Positions 1-7,953 are shown, counted from the stretch's first letter. The stretch: 16,390 nt of DNA from Bacillota bacterium (GCA_017439615.1 JAFSIU010000073.1:1-16390), one strand, 5' to 3'. Numbers and translations are program-made. The notes: generated by a model not told the origin, from the letters alone.

Positions 1-551
1 ATATAGTCAAAGGCATCACTGACCTTCTTTTTAACAGTCCGCATAGTAATGATATTTGTTATTCCGTCAATGACAAGAGCCGCACCGACGAACATGATTG
101 CCAGCTTGGCGCCGCTGAAAGGATTGATAATCAACAAAATGCCGAGAAGCAGGGTTATCGCGGCTATGACAAGAGAAACTATCCATTTGTCATAATTTGC
201 CCTGCGCAGCTCGATGGCGGATTGCATTTTGACAATTCCGTTGAAGCAAATGGCCAAGCCAATGATAAAAGGCAGAATCGACATAACCACGGTGGGTTTA
301 AGAATGAAGAATAAGCCAAGAGCGCAGAAAATAAAGCCGCTGATGAAGCCTGTTCTCAAAAACTGACCGTTGCTGTGCAGACGAAAATAATTGATCAGTC
401 TGAATGCACCGATCACCAAAGCCACAAGTCCGAGCACCGAGCAGATAATTCTGGCAGAGGCAGTGGGGAAGATGAGCAGGAATAATCCCAAAAGAATATA
501 GACTATGGAAAGATGGGAAAATGAGGATTTGAAATTATATACCTTGAACAT
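1..551 (-). CDS. HdeD/DUF308-like multipass membrane protein, partial (C-terminus beyond the window)
   Basis: The minus-strand frame is open from the ATG at 551 to the window edge, giving about 183 residues with no stop. The ATG follows a GAGGTG ribosome site. The protein starts MFKVYNFKSS and is almost entirely hydrophobic, with about six membrane segments arranged in helical pairs. Short basic loops (for example LRRANYDKW) separate them. This layout and repeats such as LLGLFLLIFP and LLLGILLIINP fit the DUF308/HdeD family, whose biochemical role is largely unknown. The start lies 24 bases downstream of the PAP2 stop, so the two genes are probably co-transcribed. The family call rests on composition and topology only. 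Another small multipass membrane protein is possible. Confidence 0.6.
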   Translation of the reverse strand, partial: MFKVYNFKSSFSHLSIVYILLGLFLLIFPTASARIICSVLGLVALVIGAFRLINYFRLHSNGQFLRTGFISGFIFCALGLFFILKPTVVMSILPFIIGLAICFNGIVKMQSAIELRRANYDKWIVSLVIAAITLLLGILLIINPFSGAKLAIMFVGAALVIDGITNIITMRTVKKKVSDAFDY

Positions 552-575
552 AAAATCACCTCTTAATTATTTGTA

Positions 576-1112
576 TCAAAATTCAAGACCAAGTTTTGAA
601 TCAGCTTTTTTGTATATCCATCTGGCAGCAAAAGCACTTACTATGCCCAATGCAATTCCACCGAGAATATCAGTCAGATAATGTACGGAAAGATAAATTC
701 GAGAAAATGCGATCAAAGAAGCTGCCGAGAAAGCTAAGATGGCAGGCTTTCTGCCCAACAGGGCGATCGATGTTGCTGCTGCAAAGGATGAGGTGGTATG
801 GCCGGATGGGAAGGAATAACTCATTGGAGCTTTGATTATTGTATCCAGAAAATCGAAAATCATAAAAGGACGCAAACGGCAAAAAACATTTTTCAAGATG
901 AACTCGCCGCTGACAAGTCCGATAAGCAGCGCCAGCAGAGTGATGATGCCTGCCTTGCGGGTTGCCTTAACAATGACAAGCACTAAGCCAAGCACGATCC
1001 AGAACAGACCATGATCTCCCAAAAAAGAACAAATCGGCATTGTTGCATTCAAAAAGGGAGTGCGTATGCTTTCAATGAAGTTAATTATGCAAAGATCCAA
1101 ACGATTGACCAT
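576..1112 (-). CDS. PAP2-family membrane phosphatase (undecaprenyl-pyrophosphatase or lipid phosphatase type)
   Basis: A 178-residue integral membrane protein carrying the three-part phosphatase motif of the type 2 phosphatidic acid phosphatase family: K-x6-RP at residues 74-82, PSGH at 102-105 and SR-x5-H-x3-D at 137-148. In this family the two histidines and the motif-3 aspartate perform phosphoryl transfer on lipid (pyro)phosphates, with the active site at the outer membrane face. About five to six hydrophobic segments surround the motifs, and the length is typical of BcrC/YbjG-like members. The ATG at 1112 has a GAGGT site a few bases upstream. The DUF308-like gene follows 24 bases downstream. 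The exact substrate (undecaprenyl pyrophosphate or phosphatidylglycerol phosphate) cannot be read from the sequence. Confidence 0.9.
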   Translation of the reverse strand: MVNRLDLCIINFIESIRTPFLNATMPICSFLGDHGLFWIVLGLVLVIVKATRKAGIITLLALLIGLVSGEFILKNVFCRLRPFMIFDFLDTIIKAPMSYSFPSGHTTSSFAAATSIALLGRKPAILAFSAASLIAFSRIYLSVHYLTDILGGIALGIVSAFAARWIYKKADSKLGLEF

Positions 1113-1144
1113 ATCTACCTCATAATTCTTAATGATATTTGTTA

Positions 1145-1150
1145 ATTATA
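1145..1150 (-). promoter_or_regulatory. Possible -10 box for the PAP2/DUF308 pair
   Basis: The minus strand reads TATAAT here, about 33 bases before the PAP2 start, in an AT-rich spacer. I see no convincing -35 hexamer 16-18 bases upstream, so this is a tentative promoter. Confidence 0.3.
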
Positions 1151-1212
1151 ATATAAACTGTCATCAAATACCACCATTTTATAAGGAAAAATGAAAAACT
1201 TCTGTTGTGACA

Positions 1213-1241
1213 AAATGTAAAGGGCGGCTTTGCCGCCCTTT
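1213..1241 (-). terminator. Intrinsic terminator of the ABC transporter gene
   Basis: A perfect 10-bp stem (AAAGGGCGGC / GCCGCCCTTT) with a 3-base loop lies at 1219-1241. It begins 5 bases after the transporter stop codon and is followed on the minus strand by the T-rich stretch ACATTTTG. It separates the transporter from the PAP2 operon. Confidence 0.8.
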
Positions 1242-1246
1242 GCGCT

Positions 1247-3832
1247 TTATTCTGTTCTTAAAGCGACGACGGGATCTTTTTTGGCAGCCATTCCGGAGGG
1301 CAGAAGTCCTGCAATAAAGGTGAGCAGCATGCTGATGACGACAAGAATAACGCCTGCTGCAGGCGGCAAAACCGCCAATCCGGGAATGGAAGTGAGGTTG
1401 AAAATAATAGCGCTTGCCGGTATGCAGATCAAAATGGTAACACCAATTCCCAGAAGTCCGGCTGAAAGTCCTACGATAAGAGTTTCCGCATTGAAAACTC
1501 TGGATATATCTTTCTTGGAAGCACCAATACTGCGCAGAATACCGATCTCTTTGGTTCTTTCAAGCACGGAGATATAGGTGATAATGCCTATCATAATAGA
1601 GGAGACCACCAGCGAAATGGCAACAAAAGCAATGAGAATATAGCTGATAGCATTGATGATGGTCGTTACCGAAGACATGATCAAACCGACAAAATCTGTG
1701 TAGCGGATGGTATATTCTTCGCCGCGTGCTGCATTATAATCTTTGATGATTTGTTCAATGCTTTCCTTGGCGGCAAAATCGGCAGGATAAATATAAATCG
1801 ATGAAGGCTTGGCAAGATCCGCAACACCGAGTTTGTCAAGGTTGCCTTCATAGGTAGCAGAGGAGACAGCATTTGCGGCATATTGCGCAATCATTTTTTG
1901 CTGCTGTTCTGCAGGCAGTGCCGCAAAATATTGCTGCTGTTCGGCAGGAAGAGTTGCAAGCATTGCCTTGATATCAAATTCCATATCGCCGGTATCAAAT
2001 GGTTTGCCTGTGAAAATATCGGTATCCGGAGATGCAATTTGTGCTGCTACAATTTCTGATTTATTGATCTCATTGATGAGATGCCGCATAAGGTCGGAGC
2101 GATAACCGATAGAACCGTTTTCAGAGGCTGCGATAGCAGCATCTGAAGGACGCAGAATGCCGACAATTTTAACCTGTGTGGCGGCTGCAATCTTTTCCTT
2201 CATAAAATCTTCATCTGCGCGCATATCGATCCAGATGCCATCCAGCTCATCATAGAAATCGGTATTAAGCAGAAGTCTGAAGTCTAGTCCAAGAATATCA
2301 TCATAGGTATATGCAACCGATTCGGAGGTGATCTCTTCACCGTCCATAATGCGCTCGAGCATACCTGTGATCTCGGAGCGGTCCTTTAAGCCGAGTGCAT
2401 AAAGTGAATAATCGCTGACTTCATTGTTTTCGTTGACTATGAGCACTGCTTCATCGAAGCTTTCGGGCATTTTCCCTGCAATTACATCATATTGATCATT
2501 CAGCAGCCTGTCATTGTCAAGAAGCATCTCCCAGACCTTGGTTCCTGCAGCCATCACGGAACTCATTGAGCTTGCTTCTGCCATTACTTCATTGAGACCT
2601 ATCTCCTTCATGACCTGATCGGGATTGATCTGCACAATGCCGCTTTCGGTATCACCGCTGAAAATATTGAGCTGAGTGCTGTAAAGATATTGTATATCTG
2701 TCGTCAGCTCTGCAATATCGCTTTCTCCGCTTTCGAGATATTCCTTGAAGGCTTCGAGATTATTGGTTGTCATTTCCTTGAGCATAGTATTGAGCATATC
2801 ATTCATAATCGTGTTTGCATAGATATACCCATCCTCACGAGCAGTTGCGCCTTCCTGCGCCTCCATCATTGATGCCATCATGCTGGTCATATCCGCTGTA
2901 TTCTTTTCTATCATGATCGGATAGCTCGAAAGCGTTTCTTCTTCCACGCGGTCAATATATGTCTGTACACCGTTTGAAAGTGAGAGGATAAGAGCAATGC
3001 CGATGATACCTATGCTTCCTGCAAAGGCTGTGAGCAGAGTACGTGTCTTTTTGGTCATCAGATTATTAAGGCTCAGGGAAAGTGCAGTAAAGAAGGACAT
3101 ATGAGGCTTCTTTGTTTTCTTCTCTTTTTTCGGCAGCGGCTCAAAGGTGGAAGCAACAAAAGGATTGCTGTCCTCTGTTATCTGCCCATCGCGCAGCTTG
3201 ACTATGCGTGTTGAATATTCTTCGGCCAATTCAGGATTGTGTGTGACCATGATTACCAGTCTGTCTTTTGCGATATCCTTCAGAAGCTGCATGATTTGCT
3301 TGCTTGTTGCTGTGTCAAGAGCACCTGTTGGCTCATCGGCGAGCAGAATATGCGGATTGTTGACCAATGCACGTGCGATGGCCACTCTCTGCATCTGACC
3401 GCCTGACATCTGATTCGGTTTTTTCTTCAGCTGATCTCCCAGACCTACCTTCTCCAATGCTTCAATGGCACGTCTGCGGCGTTCCTCTTTTTTGACACCT
3501 GAAAGGGTTAAAGCGAGCTCAACATTAGCAAGGACTGTCTGGTGGGGAATGAGGTTGTAGCTTTGAAAAACAAAACCTATGGAATGATTGCGATATGCAT
3601 CCCAATCTCTGTCATTGAAATCTTTTGTGGAGCGGCCGTCAATGATAATATCGCCGGAGGTATATCTGTCCAGTCCACCGATGATATTCAGCATTGTGGT
3701 TTTGCCGCAGCCGGAAGGACCGAGAATGGAAACGAATTCATTTTTGCGAAATTCTATGGAAACTCCGTTCAAAGCCCGAATCTTATATCCCGCTGTATCA
3801 TATTCCTTGATAATGTTTTTGAGCGCAAGCAT
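1247..3832 (-). CDS. Fused ABC transporter ATPase and FtsX-type permease (MacB-like)
   Basis: An 861-residue membrane transporter. Residues 1-225 are an ABC ATPase with Walker A GPSGCGKTT (38-46), the Q-loop at VFQSYN (88-93), signature MSGGQ (142-146), Walker B ILLADEP (162-168) and the H-loop histidine at 198. A basic linker leads to a first membrane helix (about 268-289), an outer domain of roughly 440 residues, and three C-terminal helices (about 728-752, 786-808 and 822-843) with the FtsX motif ERTKEIGILRSIGAS. MacB-type proteins act as mechanotransmitters rather than classic pores, moving lipids, peptides or antibiotics. The outer domain is well over the ~200 residues of MacB itself. 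The ATG at 3832 has a GGAGGAG site. A divergent two-component pair next door suggests stress-induced expression. The substrate is unknown. Confidence 0.9.
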   Translation of the reverse strand: MLALKNIIKEYDTAGYKIRALNGVSIEFRKNEFVSILGPSGCGKTTMLNIIGGLDRYTSGDIIIDGRSTKDFNDRDWDAYRNHSIGFVFQSYNLIPHQTVLANVELALTLSGVKKEERRRRAIEALEKVGLGDQLKKKPNQMSGGQMQRVAIARALVNNPHILLADEPTGALDTATSKQIMQLLKDIAKDRLVIMVTHNPELAEEYSTRIVKLRDGQITEDSNPFVASTFEPLPKKEKKTKKPHMSFFTALSLSLNNLMTKKTRTLLTAFAGSIGIIGIALILSLSNGVQTYIDRVEEETLSSYPIMIEKNTADMTSMMASMMEAQEGATAREDGYIYANTIMNDMLNTMLKEMTTNNLEAFKEYLESGESDIAELTTDIQYLYSTQLNIFSGDTESGIVQINPDQVMKEIGLNEVMAEASSMSSVMAAGTKVWEMLLDNDRLLNDQYDVIAGKMPESFDEAVLIVNENNEVSDYSLYALGLKDRSEITGMLERIMDGEEITSESVAYTYDDILGLDFRLLLNTDFYDELDGIWIDMRADEDFMKEKIAAATQVKIVGILRPSDAAIAASENGSIGYRSDLMRHLINEINKSEIVAAQIASPDTDIFTGKPFDTGDMEFDIKAMLATLPAEQQQYFAALPAEQQQKMIAQYAANAVSSATYEGNLDKLGVADLAKPSSIYIYPADFAAKESIEQIIKDYNAARGEEYTIRYTDFVGLIMSSVTTIINAISYILIAFVAISLVVSSIMIGIITYISVLERTKEIGILRSIGASKKDISRVFNAETLIVGLSAGLLGIGVTILICIPASAIIFNLTSIPGLAVLPPAAGVILVVISMLLTFIAGLLPSGMAAKKDPVVALRTE
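1886..1951 (-). repeat. Short in-frame tandem repeat in the transporter outer domain
   Basis: Residues 628-638 (LPAEQQQYFAA) and 639-649 (LPAEQQQKMIA) are adjacent 11-residue repeats sharing LPAEQQQ. They lie in the predicted outer domain and are probably helical. Confidence 0.8.
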
Positions 3833-3878
3833 AATGCTCCTCCTTGGGGGAAAATTTCTTTGCCAAATTTAGCAATTT

Positions 3879-3908
3879 TTTATAAACTTATTATGAACAT
3901 TTTGAGAA
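3879..3908 (-). promoter_or_regulatory. Possible promoter of the ABC transporter
   Basis: On the minus strand, TTCTCA (3903-3908) and TATAAA (3879-3884) are separated by 18 bases, upstream of the transporter ribosome site. Both hexamers are imperfect matches to the housekeeping consensus. Confidence 0.35.
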
Positions 3909-3939
3909 ATTCTTGCTGATATAAATTATTGCCAAAAAA

Positions 3940-3968
3940 TTGATATTAAATTTATAATTTATGATAAG
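3940..3968 (+). promoter_or_regulatory. Possible promoter of the two-component operon
   Basis: TTGATA (3940-3945) and GATAAG (3963-3968) have a 17-base spacer, about 60 bases upstream of the response regulator start. The -10 match is moderate, and the surrounding spacer is very AT-rich. Confidence 0.35.
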
Positions 3969-4026
3969 ATATATAGTATAGGATAGTAAAGAGTTTTTTA
4001 TGTTTTTTAATGCAGGAGGAATGCTT

Positions 4027-4698
4027 ATGTTTAAAATTTTGATCGCCGAAGATGATCTTAATACCCGCAAGCTTATGGCTGCGGTTCTGAGCCGTAACGG
4101 CTATGAACCTGTTCTGGCTGCCAATGGTGAAGAGGCTTTGGATGTTATGGACAAAACCCATGTCGATCTTATCCTGCTTGATGTTATGATGCCAAAAATG
4201 GATGGTCTGGAATTCACAACAGTGCTTCGCGAAAGCGGTTTTAATATCCCGATTTTAATGGTAACTGCCGCAGGACTTCCGTCAGACAAGAAAAAAGGCT
4301 TTATTGCAGGTGCCGATGATTATATGACCAAGCCTGTTGATGAAGAGGAGATGCTGTTGCGTATCGCAGCACTTCTGCGTCGTTCACAAATCGTATCTGA
4401 ACATAAGCTGGTTATTAATGAAACGATTCTGGATTATGATGCATTTACAGTCAAATCGAACGGAACAGAGCAGATTCTGCCACAAAAGGAATTTATGCTG
4501 CTGTTCAAGCTGCTTTCCTATCAGAACAAAATATTCACCCGCCGTCAGCTGATGGATGAGCTTTGGGATATGGACAGTGATACAGATGAAAGGACTGTTG
4601 ATGTGCATATCAATCGTTTGCGCGACCGCTTCAAGGATAATAATGATTTTGAGATAATCACAGTTCGCGGTCTTGGCTATAAGGCGGTGAAAAAATGA
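4027..4698 (+). CDS. OmpR/PhoB-family response regulator
   Basis: A 223-residue DNA-binding regulator. The receiver domain (1-115) shows the acidic pair D9-D10, the phosphoacceptor D52 in LILLDVMMP, T80 and K102 in MTKP. The C-terminal half is a winged-helix effector, with the FMLLFKLL region, the recognition-helix segment ERTVDVHINRLRDRF and the closing RGLGYK. I chose the ATG at 4027 because AGGAGGA (4014-4020) sits 6 bases before it. Upstream in-frame ATGs at 4000 and 4021 lack a properly spaced site. The stop overlaps the kinase start by four bases. Its likely target is the divergent ABC transporter promoter, by analogy with transporter-linked two-component systems. That target is inferred, not seen. 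Confidence 0.93.
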   Translation: MFKILIAEDDLNTRKLMAAVLSRNGYEPVLAANGEEALDVMDKTHVDLILLDVMMPKMDGLEFTTVLRESGFNIPILMVTAAGLPSDKKKGFIAGADDYMTKPVDEEEMLLRIAALLRRSQIVSEHKLVINETILDYDAFTVKSNGTEQILPQKEFMLLFKLLSYQNKIFTRRQLMDELWDMDSDTDERTVDVHINRLRDRFKDNNDFEIITVRGLGYKAVKK

Positions 4699-5735
4699 AT
4701 CACTTCCGATCTTTGCGCACAGCAATGGTGGTTTTTGTGTTTGGCATCATGCTTGTTTCTACTTTACTGACCGGATTGTGTGTTGTTTTTCTTTCAAAAG
4801 CAGCCTGGCTTTCACCGTTGTTGGACATCCCTTTCATTTTGCCTATTATTGCTTTGTTTGTAAGTACTTTGATCGGCACAGTAATTTCCATTTTCTACAG
4901 CAAAGCAGTTATTAAGCCTTTAAAAGAGCTTGGTAATGCAACCAAACAAATTGCTAAAGGTGATTTTTCGGTACGTGTTAAGGAAAACGGAACGGATAAT
5001 GAGATCAACAAGCTGATCGTTAATTTCAATTCCATGACAGAAGAATTAGAAAGCACAGAGCTGATGAAAAAGGATTTCATCAGTATGTTTTCGCATGAAT
5101 TCAAGACCCCAATCGTCTCTATACGTGGCTTTGCCAGGGAGTTACAGAATGAGAACCTCAGTGCAGAAGAGAGAAAAGAATATACAGATATCATTATTTC
5201 TGAAAGTGAGCGTATGTCCAGAATGTCCGGCAACATTTTGCTGCTGACCAAGCTTGAAAACCAACACTTTGTCAGTGGCAAGAGTAGGTTTTCTCTCGAT
5301 GAGCAGATCAGGGATTGTATTTTGTTGTTGGAAACGCAGTGGCAGAAAAAAGATATCGAGTGGTCTTGCGAGCTTGATGATATCGATTTCTTTGGCAATG
5401 AAGAGTTGTTGACACATTTATGGGTCAATCTGCTTGGCAATGCCATAAAATACAGTGAGCACGGCGGATTGATAGAGGTTCGCTGCCGCGCTGCTGCCGA
5501 TAAGGTCACTGTTATTATTGCAGATCATGGAGAAGGAATTTCAGAAAAGAATATCAAGCATATTTTTGATAAGTTTTATCAGGCCGACAGCTCTCATTCC
5601 GCTGAGGGCAATGGATTGGGACTCTGTATTGTTCGCAGCATTGTTGAACTTTATGGCGGTCATATCACAGTTGAAAGTGCTTTAGGTAAAGGAACAGCTT
5701 TTTATGTTGAGCTGCCAATAGAGTCAAAAGAATAA
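4695..5735 (+). CDS. Sensor histidine kinase with a minimal extracytoplasmic loop
   Basis: A 346-residue membrane kinase. Two hydrophobic helices (about 11-33 and 46-68) are separated by only about a dozen residues, so there is almost no outer sensor domain. A HAMP segment follows (about 69-122), then the dimerisation domain with phosphoacceptor H134 in SHEFKTP. The ATPase domain comes last, with the N box NLLGNAIKYS, the G1 box DHGEGIS and the G2 box GNGLGLCIV. The near-absence of an outer loop resembles intramembrane-sensing kinases, which often read the state of a partner ABC transporter. That fits the divergent FtsX-type transporter. The ATG overlaps the regulator stop (ATGA), indicating translational coupling. 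No clear terminator separates it from the next gene. Confidence 0.92.
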   Translation: MNHFRSLRTAMVVFVFGIMLVSTLLTGLCVVFLSKAAWLSPLLDIPFILPIIALFVSTLIGTVISIFYSKAVIKPLKELGNATKQIAKGDFSVRVKENGTDNEINKLIVNFNSMTEELESTELMKKDFISMFSHEFKTPIVSIRGFARELQNENLSAEERKEYTDIIISESERMSRMSGNILLLTKLENQHFVSGKSRFSLDEQIRDCILLLETQWQKKDIEWSCELDDIDFFGNEELLTHLWVNLLGNAIKYSEHGGLIEVRCRAAADKVTVIIADHGEGISEKNIKHIFDKFYQADSSHSAEGNGLGLCIVRSIVELYGGHITVESALGKGTAFYVELPIESKE

Positions 5736-5808
5736 AACCATTCTGCAACAAGGAAAAAGCTAAGACCCTTCGAATAAATAAACTGATTTTGAAATTATGG
5801 AGAGTGTT

Positions 5809-6942
5809 ATGGATAAACGAGTATATATTTCCGCTTGCCCTGAATATGAACGTGAGCTGGTGCGTAAATCTGTGCGTGATATTCTTGCTGCTTATGGTGG
5901 AGCACAAGCCATTGCCGCACCTGAACAGACTGTTCTTATCAAGGCGAATCTGCTGATGAATTCCAGGCCTGAGCAAGCAGTTACAACGCATCCCTTGATG
6001 GTGGAAGCTATTGCAGCTGAATTTGTTGCGATAGGCTGCAGAGTGATTATTGCTGATAGTCCCGGTGGCCCATATAATGCAGCTACGTTGAAGACTGTTT
6101 ATCGTACTTGCGGTATGGATGAGGCTGCTGTCAATTCAGGCGCTGAACTGAATGACAACTTTGAAAGCAGTGAGGTCGCATTCCCGGAAGGCAGAATATG
6201 CAAAAGCTTTCCGATAATAGATGCAGTGCAGCAGGCTGATGTTATTATTTCGGCAGCAAAGCTGAAAACACATGGTCTGGCATATATGACTGCAGCGGTC
6301 AAGAATCTTTTTGGCGCAATTCCGGGGCTCACAAAACCTGCTTATCATTCCAAATTCCCGGACCGTACAAAATTCAACAGAATGCTGGTTGATGTATGCG
6401 AATGTGTCAAGCCTGCCTTTGCTTTTATTGATGGTGTGGTCGGTATGGAGGGCAGGGGACCTTCAGGAGGTCGACCGAAGAAAACAGGTGTGATCATTGG
6501 TGCTACCAATGCTCATGCTGCTGATATGGCAGGCTGTCGTATTATGGGCTTTAAAGCTGAACAGGTAGCCACCCTGACAGAGGCAATGGAAAGAGGCTTT
6601 ATTCCGCGCAGTTTTGATGAGCTGGAATATTTGGGCGATAATATTGAAGATCTGATCACTTCTTATATTCCTGCTATTCGTGCAACTTTTGTCCCTATAC
6701 ATTATTTCCCGCAGTTTATTCAACCTCTTTTGACAAAATTACTTGTTTCATATCCTGTTATTGAGGATAAATGTGTGGGGTGTGGTGTTTGTGCCACCAA
6801 TTGCCCTGAGCAAATAATCAGGATAGAAAACCGCCACGCTGTTATTGACTATGACAAATGTATCAAATGCTATTGCTGTCATGAGTTTTGTCCTATTCAG
6901 GCCATAGGTTTCAAACGCTTTGCACCGAAAAAGAATGATTGA
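5809..6942 (+). CDS. DUF362 protein with C-terminal two-cluster ferredoxin domain
   Basis: A 377-residue protein. Residues 1-300 match the DUF362 family in layout, with blocks such as VLIKANLLM, IIADSPGG, KLKTHG, AVKNLFG and DGVVGMEGRGPSGG. The C-terminus carries two [4Fe-4S] motifs with cysteines at 322/325/328/332 and 351/354/357/361, both C-x2-C-x2-C-x3-CP. The DUF362 reaction is not established, and the tail implies electron transfer or cluster-dependent chemistry in the cytoplasm. The ATG at 5809 is preferred over the one at 5797 because GGAGAG lies just upstream of it. It sits 73 bases after the kinase with no visible terminator, so it may be read through from the two-component operon. 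A link to the Fe-S island beyond 7056 is possible but unproven. Confidence 0.88.
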   Translation: MDKRVYISACPEYERELVRKSVRDILAAYGGAQAIAAPEQTVLIKANLLMNSRPEQAVTTHPLMVEAIAAEFVAIGCRVIIADSPGGPYNAATLKTVYRTCGMDEAAVNSGAELNDNFESSEVAFPEGRICKSFPIIDAVQQADVIISAAKLKTHGLAYMTAAVKNLFGAIPGLTKPAYHSKFPDRTKFNRMLVDVCECVKPAFAFIDGVVGMEGRGPSGGRPKKTGVIIGATNAHAADMAGCRIMGFKAEQVATLTEAMERGFIPRSFDELEYLGDNIEDLITSYIPAIRATFVPIHYFPQFIQPLLTKLLVSYPVIEDKCVGCGVCATNCPEQIIRIENRHAVIDYDKCIKCYCCHEFCPIQAIGFKRFAPKKND

Positions 6943-6951
6943 TCAAAGAAA

Positions 6952-6984
6952 CGCCGCTGAGATTTGCAAACAGAATCAGCGGCG
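6952..6984. other. Hairpin just after the DUF362 gene
   Basis: A 9-bp perfect stem (CGCCGCTGA / TCAGCGGCG) with a 15-base loop starts 10 bases after the stop codon. No T-run follows, so it looks like an mRNA 3'-end stem or a weak terminator rather than a classic one. Confidence 0.5.
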
Positions 6985-7020
6985 CTATGTATATCTAAAA
7001 TAATTTAAGATAAACCAATA

Positions 7021-7052
7021 AAAAAGACTATGCAAAATTGCATAGTCTTTTT
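7021..7052. terminator. Bidirectional terminator between convergent genes
   Basis: A perfect inverted repeat with 15-base arms (7021-7035 and 7038-7052) runs from an A5 tract to a T5 tract. It works in either orientation, ending both the DUF362 transcript and the leftward tat transcript, whose last stop codon is only 4 bases away at 7056. Confidence 0.85.
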
Positions 7053-7055
7053 GAA

Positions 7056-7556
7056 CTACATATTCGTATCATCAAGAAGGGGCATGCTTGCAATATCCTT
7101 CTTGAGTTTTTCCTCCGCAGCAGCTTTCTCCTCCGGAGTCATTTCCGGTTTTGGACCGGAGGGGATATCTGGGAAGATTCCTGCGTTGGGATTGTCATCA
7201 GTCAATTGAGCCTTGATATCATTCTTTAAATTATTGAACGAGTTTACGGGATTAACATCATCAATGGTCTTCTTAAGCGGATCCATGATGTTTTCGTTGA
7301 TATCCTTCAGCTCGCTGGAAAAATCCAAGCCTTCTTTCAAGGGGTTAATAACGTCTCTTTCCAATTCTGCCTTTGCTTCTTTGATAGGTGCAATGGTAGG
7401 ATTGATAACTGTTTCGGTGAACTCAGCGGAACTGGCTTTGAATTCTTTGATCGTTTTTCCCAAAGAAGAAGCCATTTCCGGCAATTTGTTAGGTCCGAAA
7501 ACAAATAAGGCTATAACAAGAATGATGATAAGCTCAGGAGCACCTAAGCCAAACAT
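7056..7556 (-). CDS. Tat translocase TatA/TatB-family subunit with long C-terminal tail
   Basis: A 166-residue single-pass protein. The N-terminus (MFGLGAPELIIILVIALFVF) is a short membrane helix with the family glutamate, followed by the FGPNKLPE hinge and an amphipathic helix (GKTIKEFK). This is the TatA/TatB architecture. The FGPxKLPE hinge resembles Bacillus TatAd as well as TatB. The tail (about 45-166) is much longer than in typical TatA and is charged and helix-prone, ending in a Pro/Glu/Lys-rich segment, which is more like TatB. The ATG has AAGGAGGA just upstream (7563-7570). It lies 46 bases after the other TatA gene in the same leftward operon. Whether it works as TatA or TatB cannot be settled from sequence alone. 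Confidence 0.88.
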   Translation of the reverse strand: MFGLGAPELIIILVIALFVFGPNKLPEMASSLGKTIKEFKASSAEFTETVINPTIAPIKEAKAELERDVINPLKEGLDFSSELKDINENIMDPLKKTIDDVNPVNSFNNLKNDIKAQLTDDNPNAGIFPDIPSGPKPEMTPEEKAAAEEKLKKDIASMPLLDDTNM

Positions 7557-7602
7557 ATGGATTCCTCCTTAAATAGCAGCGAAGTAAACAACGCTAATAT
7601 GC

Positions 7603-7884
7603 TTATTGGTTGTTTGTGGGAGCGGCAGCTTCAGCAGCAACGGTAGCAGCAGCGGCAGCAGCAGCGGCAGCTTCAGGAGCAGCAGCAGGAGCAGCAACGG
7701 GAGCGGCAGCTTCTGCAGGAGCTGCATTTTCTTCTGCAAATGCTTCTTCAGTGTCTTTGATGCTGTTTTTGAAGCCTTTTATGGTTTTGCCCATTGCACT
7801 GCCAAGCTCAGGCAGCTTTTTGGAGCCAAAAAGAATCAGAACGATGAGTAAAATGATCAGCAATTGCCAAATACCGGGTTTCAT
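7603..7884 (-). CDS. tatA: Tat translocase subunit TatA
   Basis: A 93-residue protein matching the E. coli-type TatA/E pattern: a short membrane helix ([14 protein letters not shown]), the [10 protein letters not shown] hinge, then the amphipathic helix [13 protein letters not shown]. TatA oligomers form or perturb the translocation site for folded twin-arginine substrates. From about residue 53 the tail is an Ala/Pro/Glu low-complexity stretch, unlike the charged tail of most TatA proteins. It is encoded by GCA/GCG-rich trinucleotide repeats. The ATG at 7884 has a near-perfect AAGGAGGA site (7893-7900). It is the first gene of the leftward arm, divergent from the polyferredoxin operon, which encodes a Tat substrate and two TatC proteins. 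Confidence 0.93.
   Translation of the reverse strand: MKPGIWQLLIILLIVLILFGSKKLPELGSAMGKTIKGFKNSIKDTEEAFAEENAAPAEAAAPVAAPAAAPEAAAAAAAAATVAAEAAAPTNNQ
7641..7687. repeat. GCA/GCG trinucleotide-rich tract in tatA
   Basis: Read on the plus strand, AGC/GGC/AGG-type triplets recur with little interruption and encode the Ala-rich TatA tail on the minus strand. Such tracts can vary in length by replication slippage. Confidence 0.6.
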
Positions 7885-7924
7885 AATAAAATTCCTCCTT
7901 TTAAATGTGTATGTTAAAAACTCT

Positions 7925-7940
7925 GCGATGAAGTCATCGC
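7925..7940. promoter_or_regulatory. Perfect palindrome near the tatA transcription start
   Basis: GCGATGA and TCATCGC arms (7 bp) flank a 2-base centre. It lies about 40 bases upstream of the tatA ATG and just downstream of the predicted leftward -10 box. It could be an operator or a 5'-end stem-loop of the tatA mRNA. Confidence 0.45.
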
Positions 7941-7953
7941 AACCATATCCAAT

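Noticed and set aside
3873..3942. Inverted CAATTTTTT / AAAAAATTG pair in the divergent spacer as a response-regulator site
   Set aside because: The arms are about 50 bases apart and purely AT-rich, so they are expected by chance in this spacer. OmpR-type sites are usually close direct repeats.
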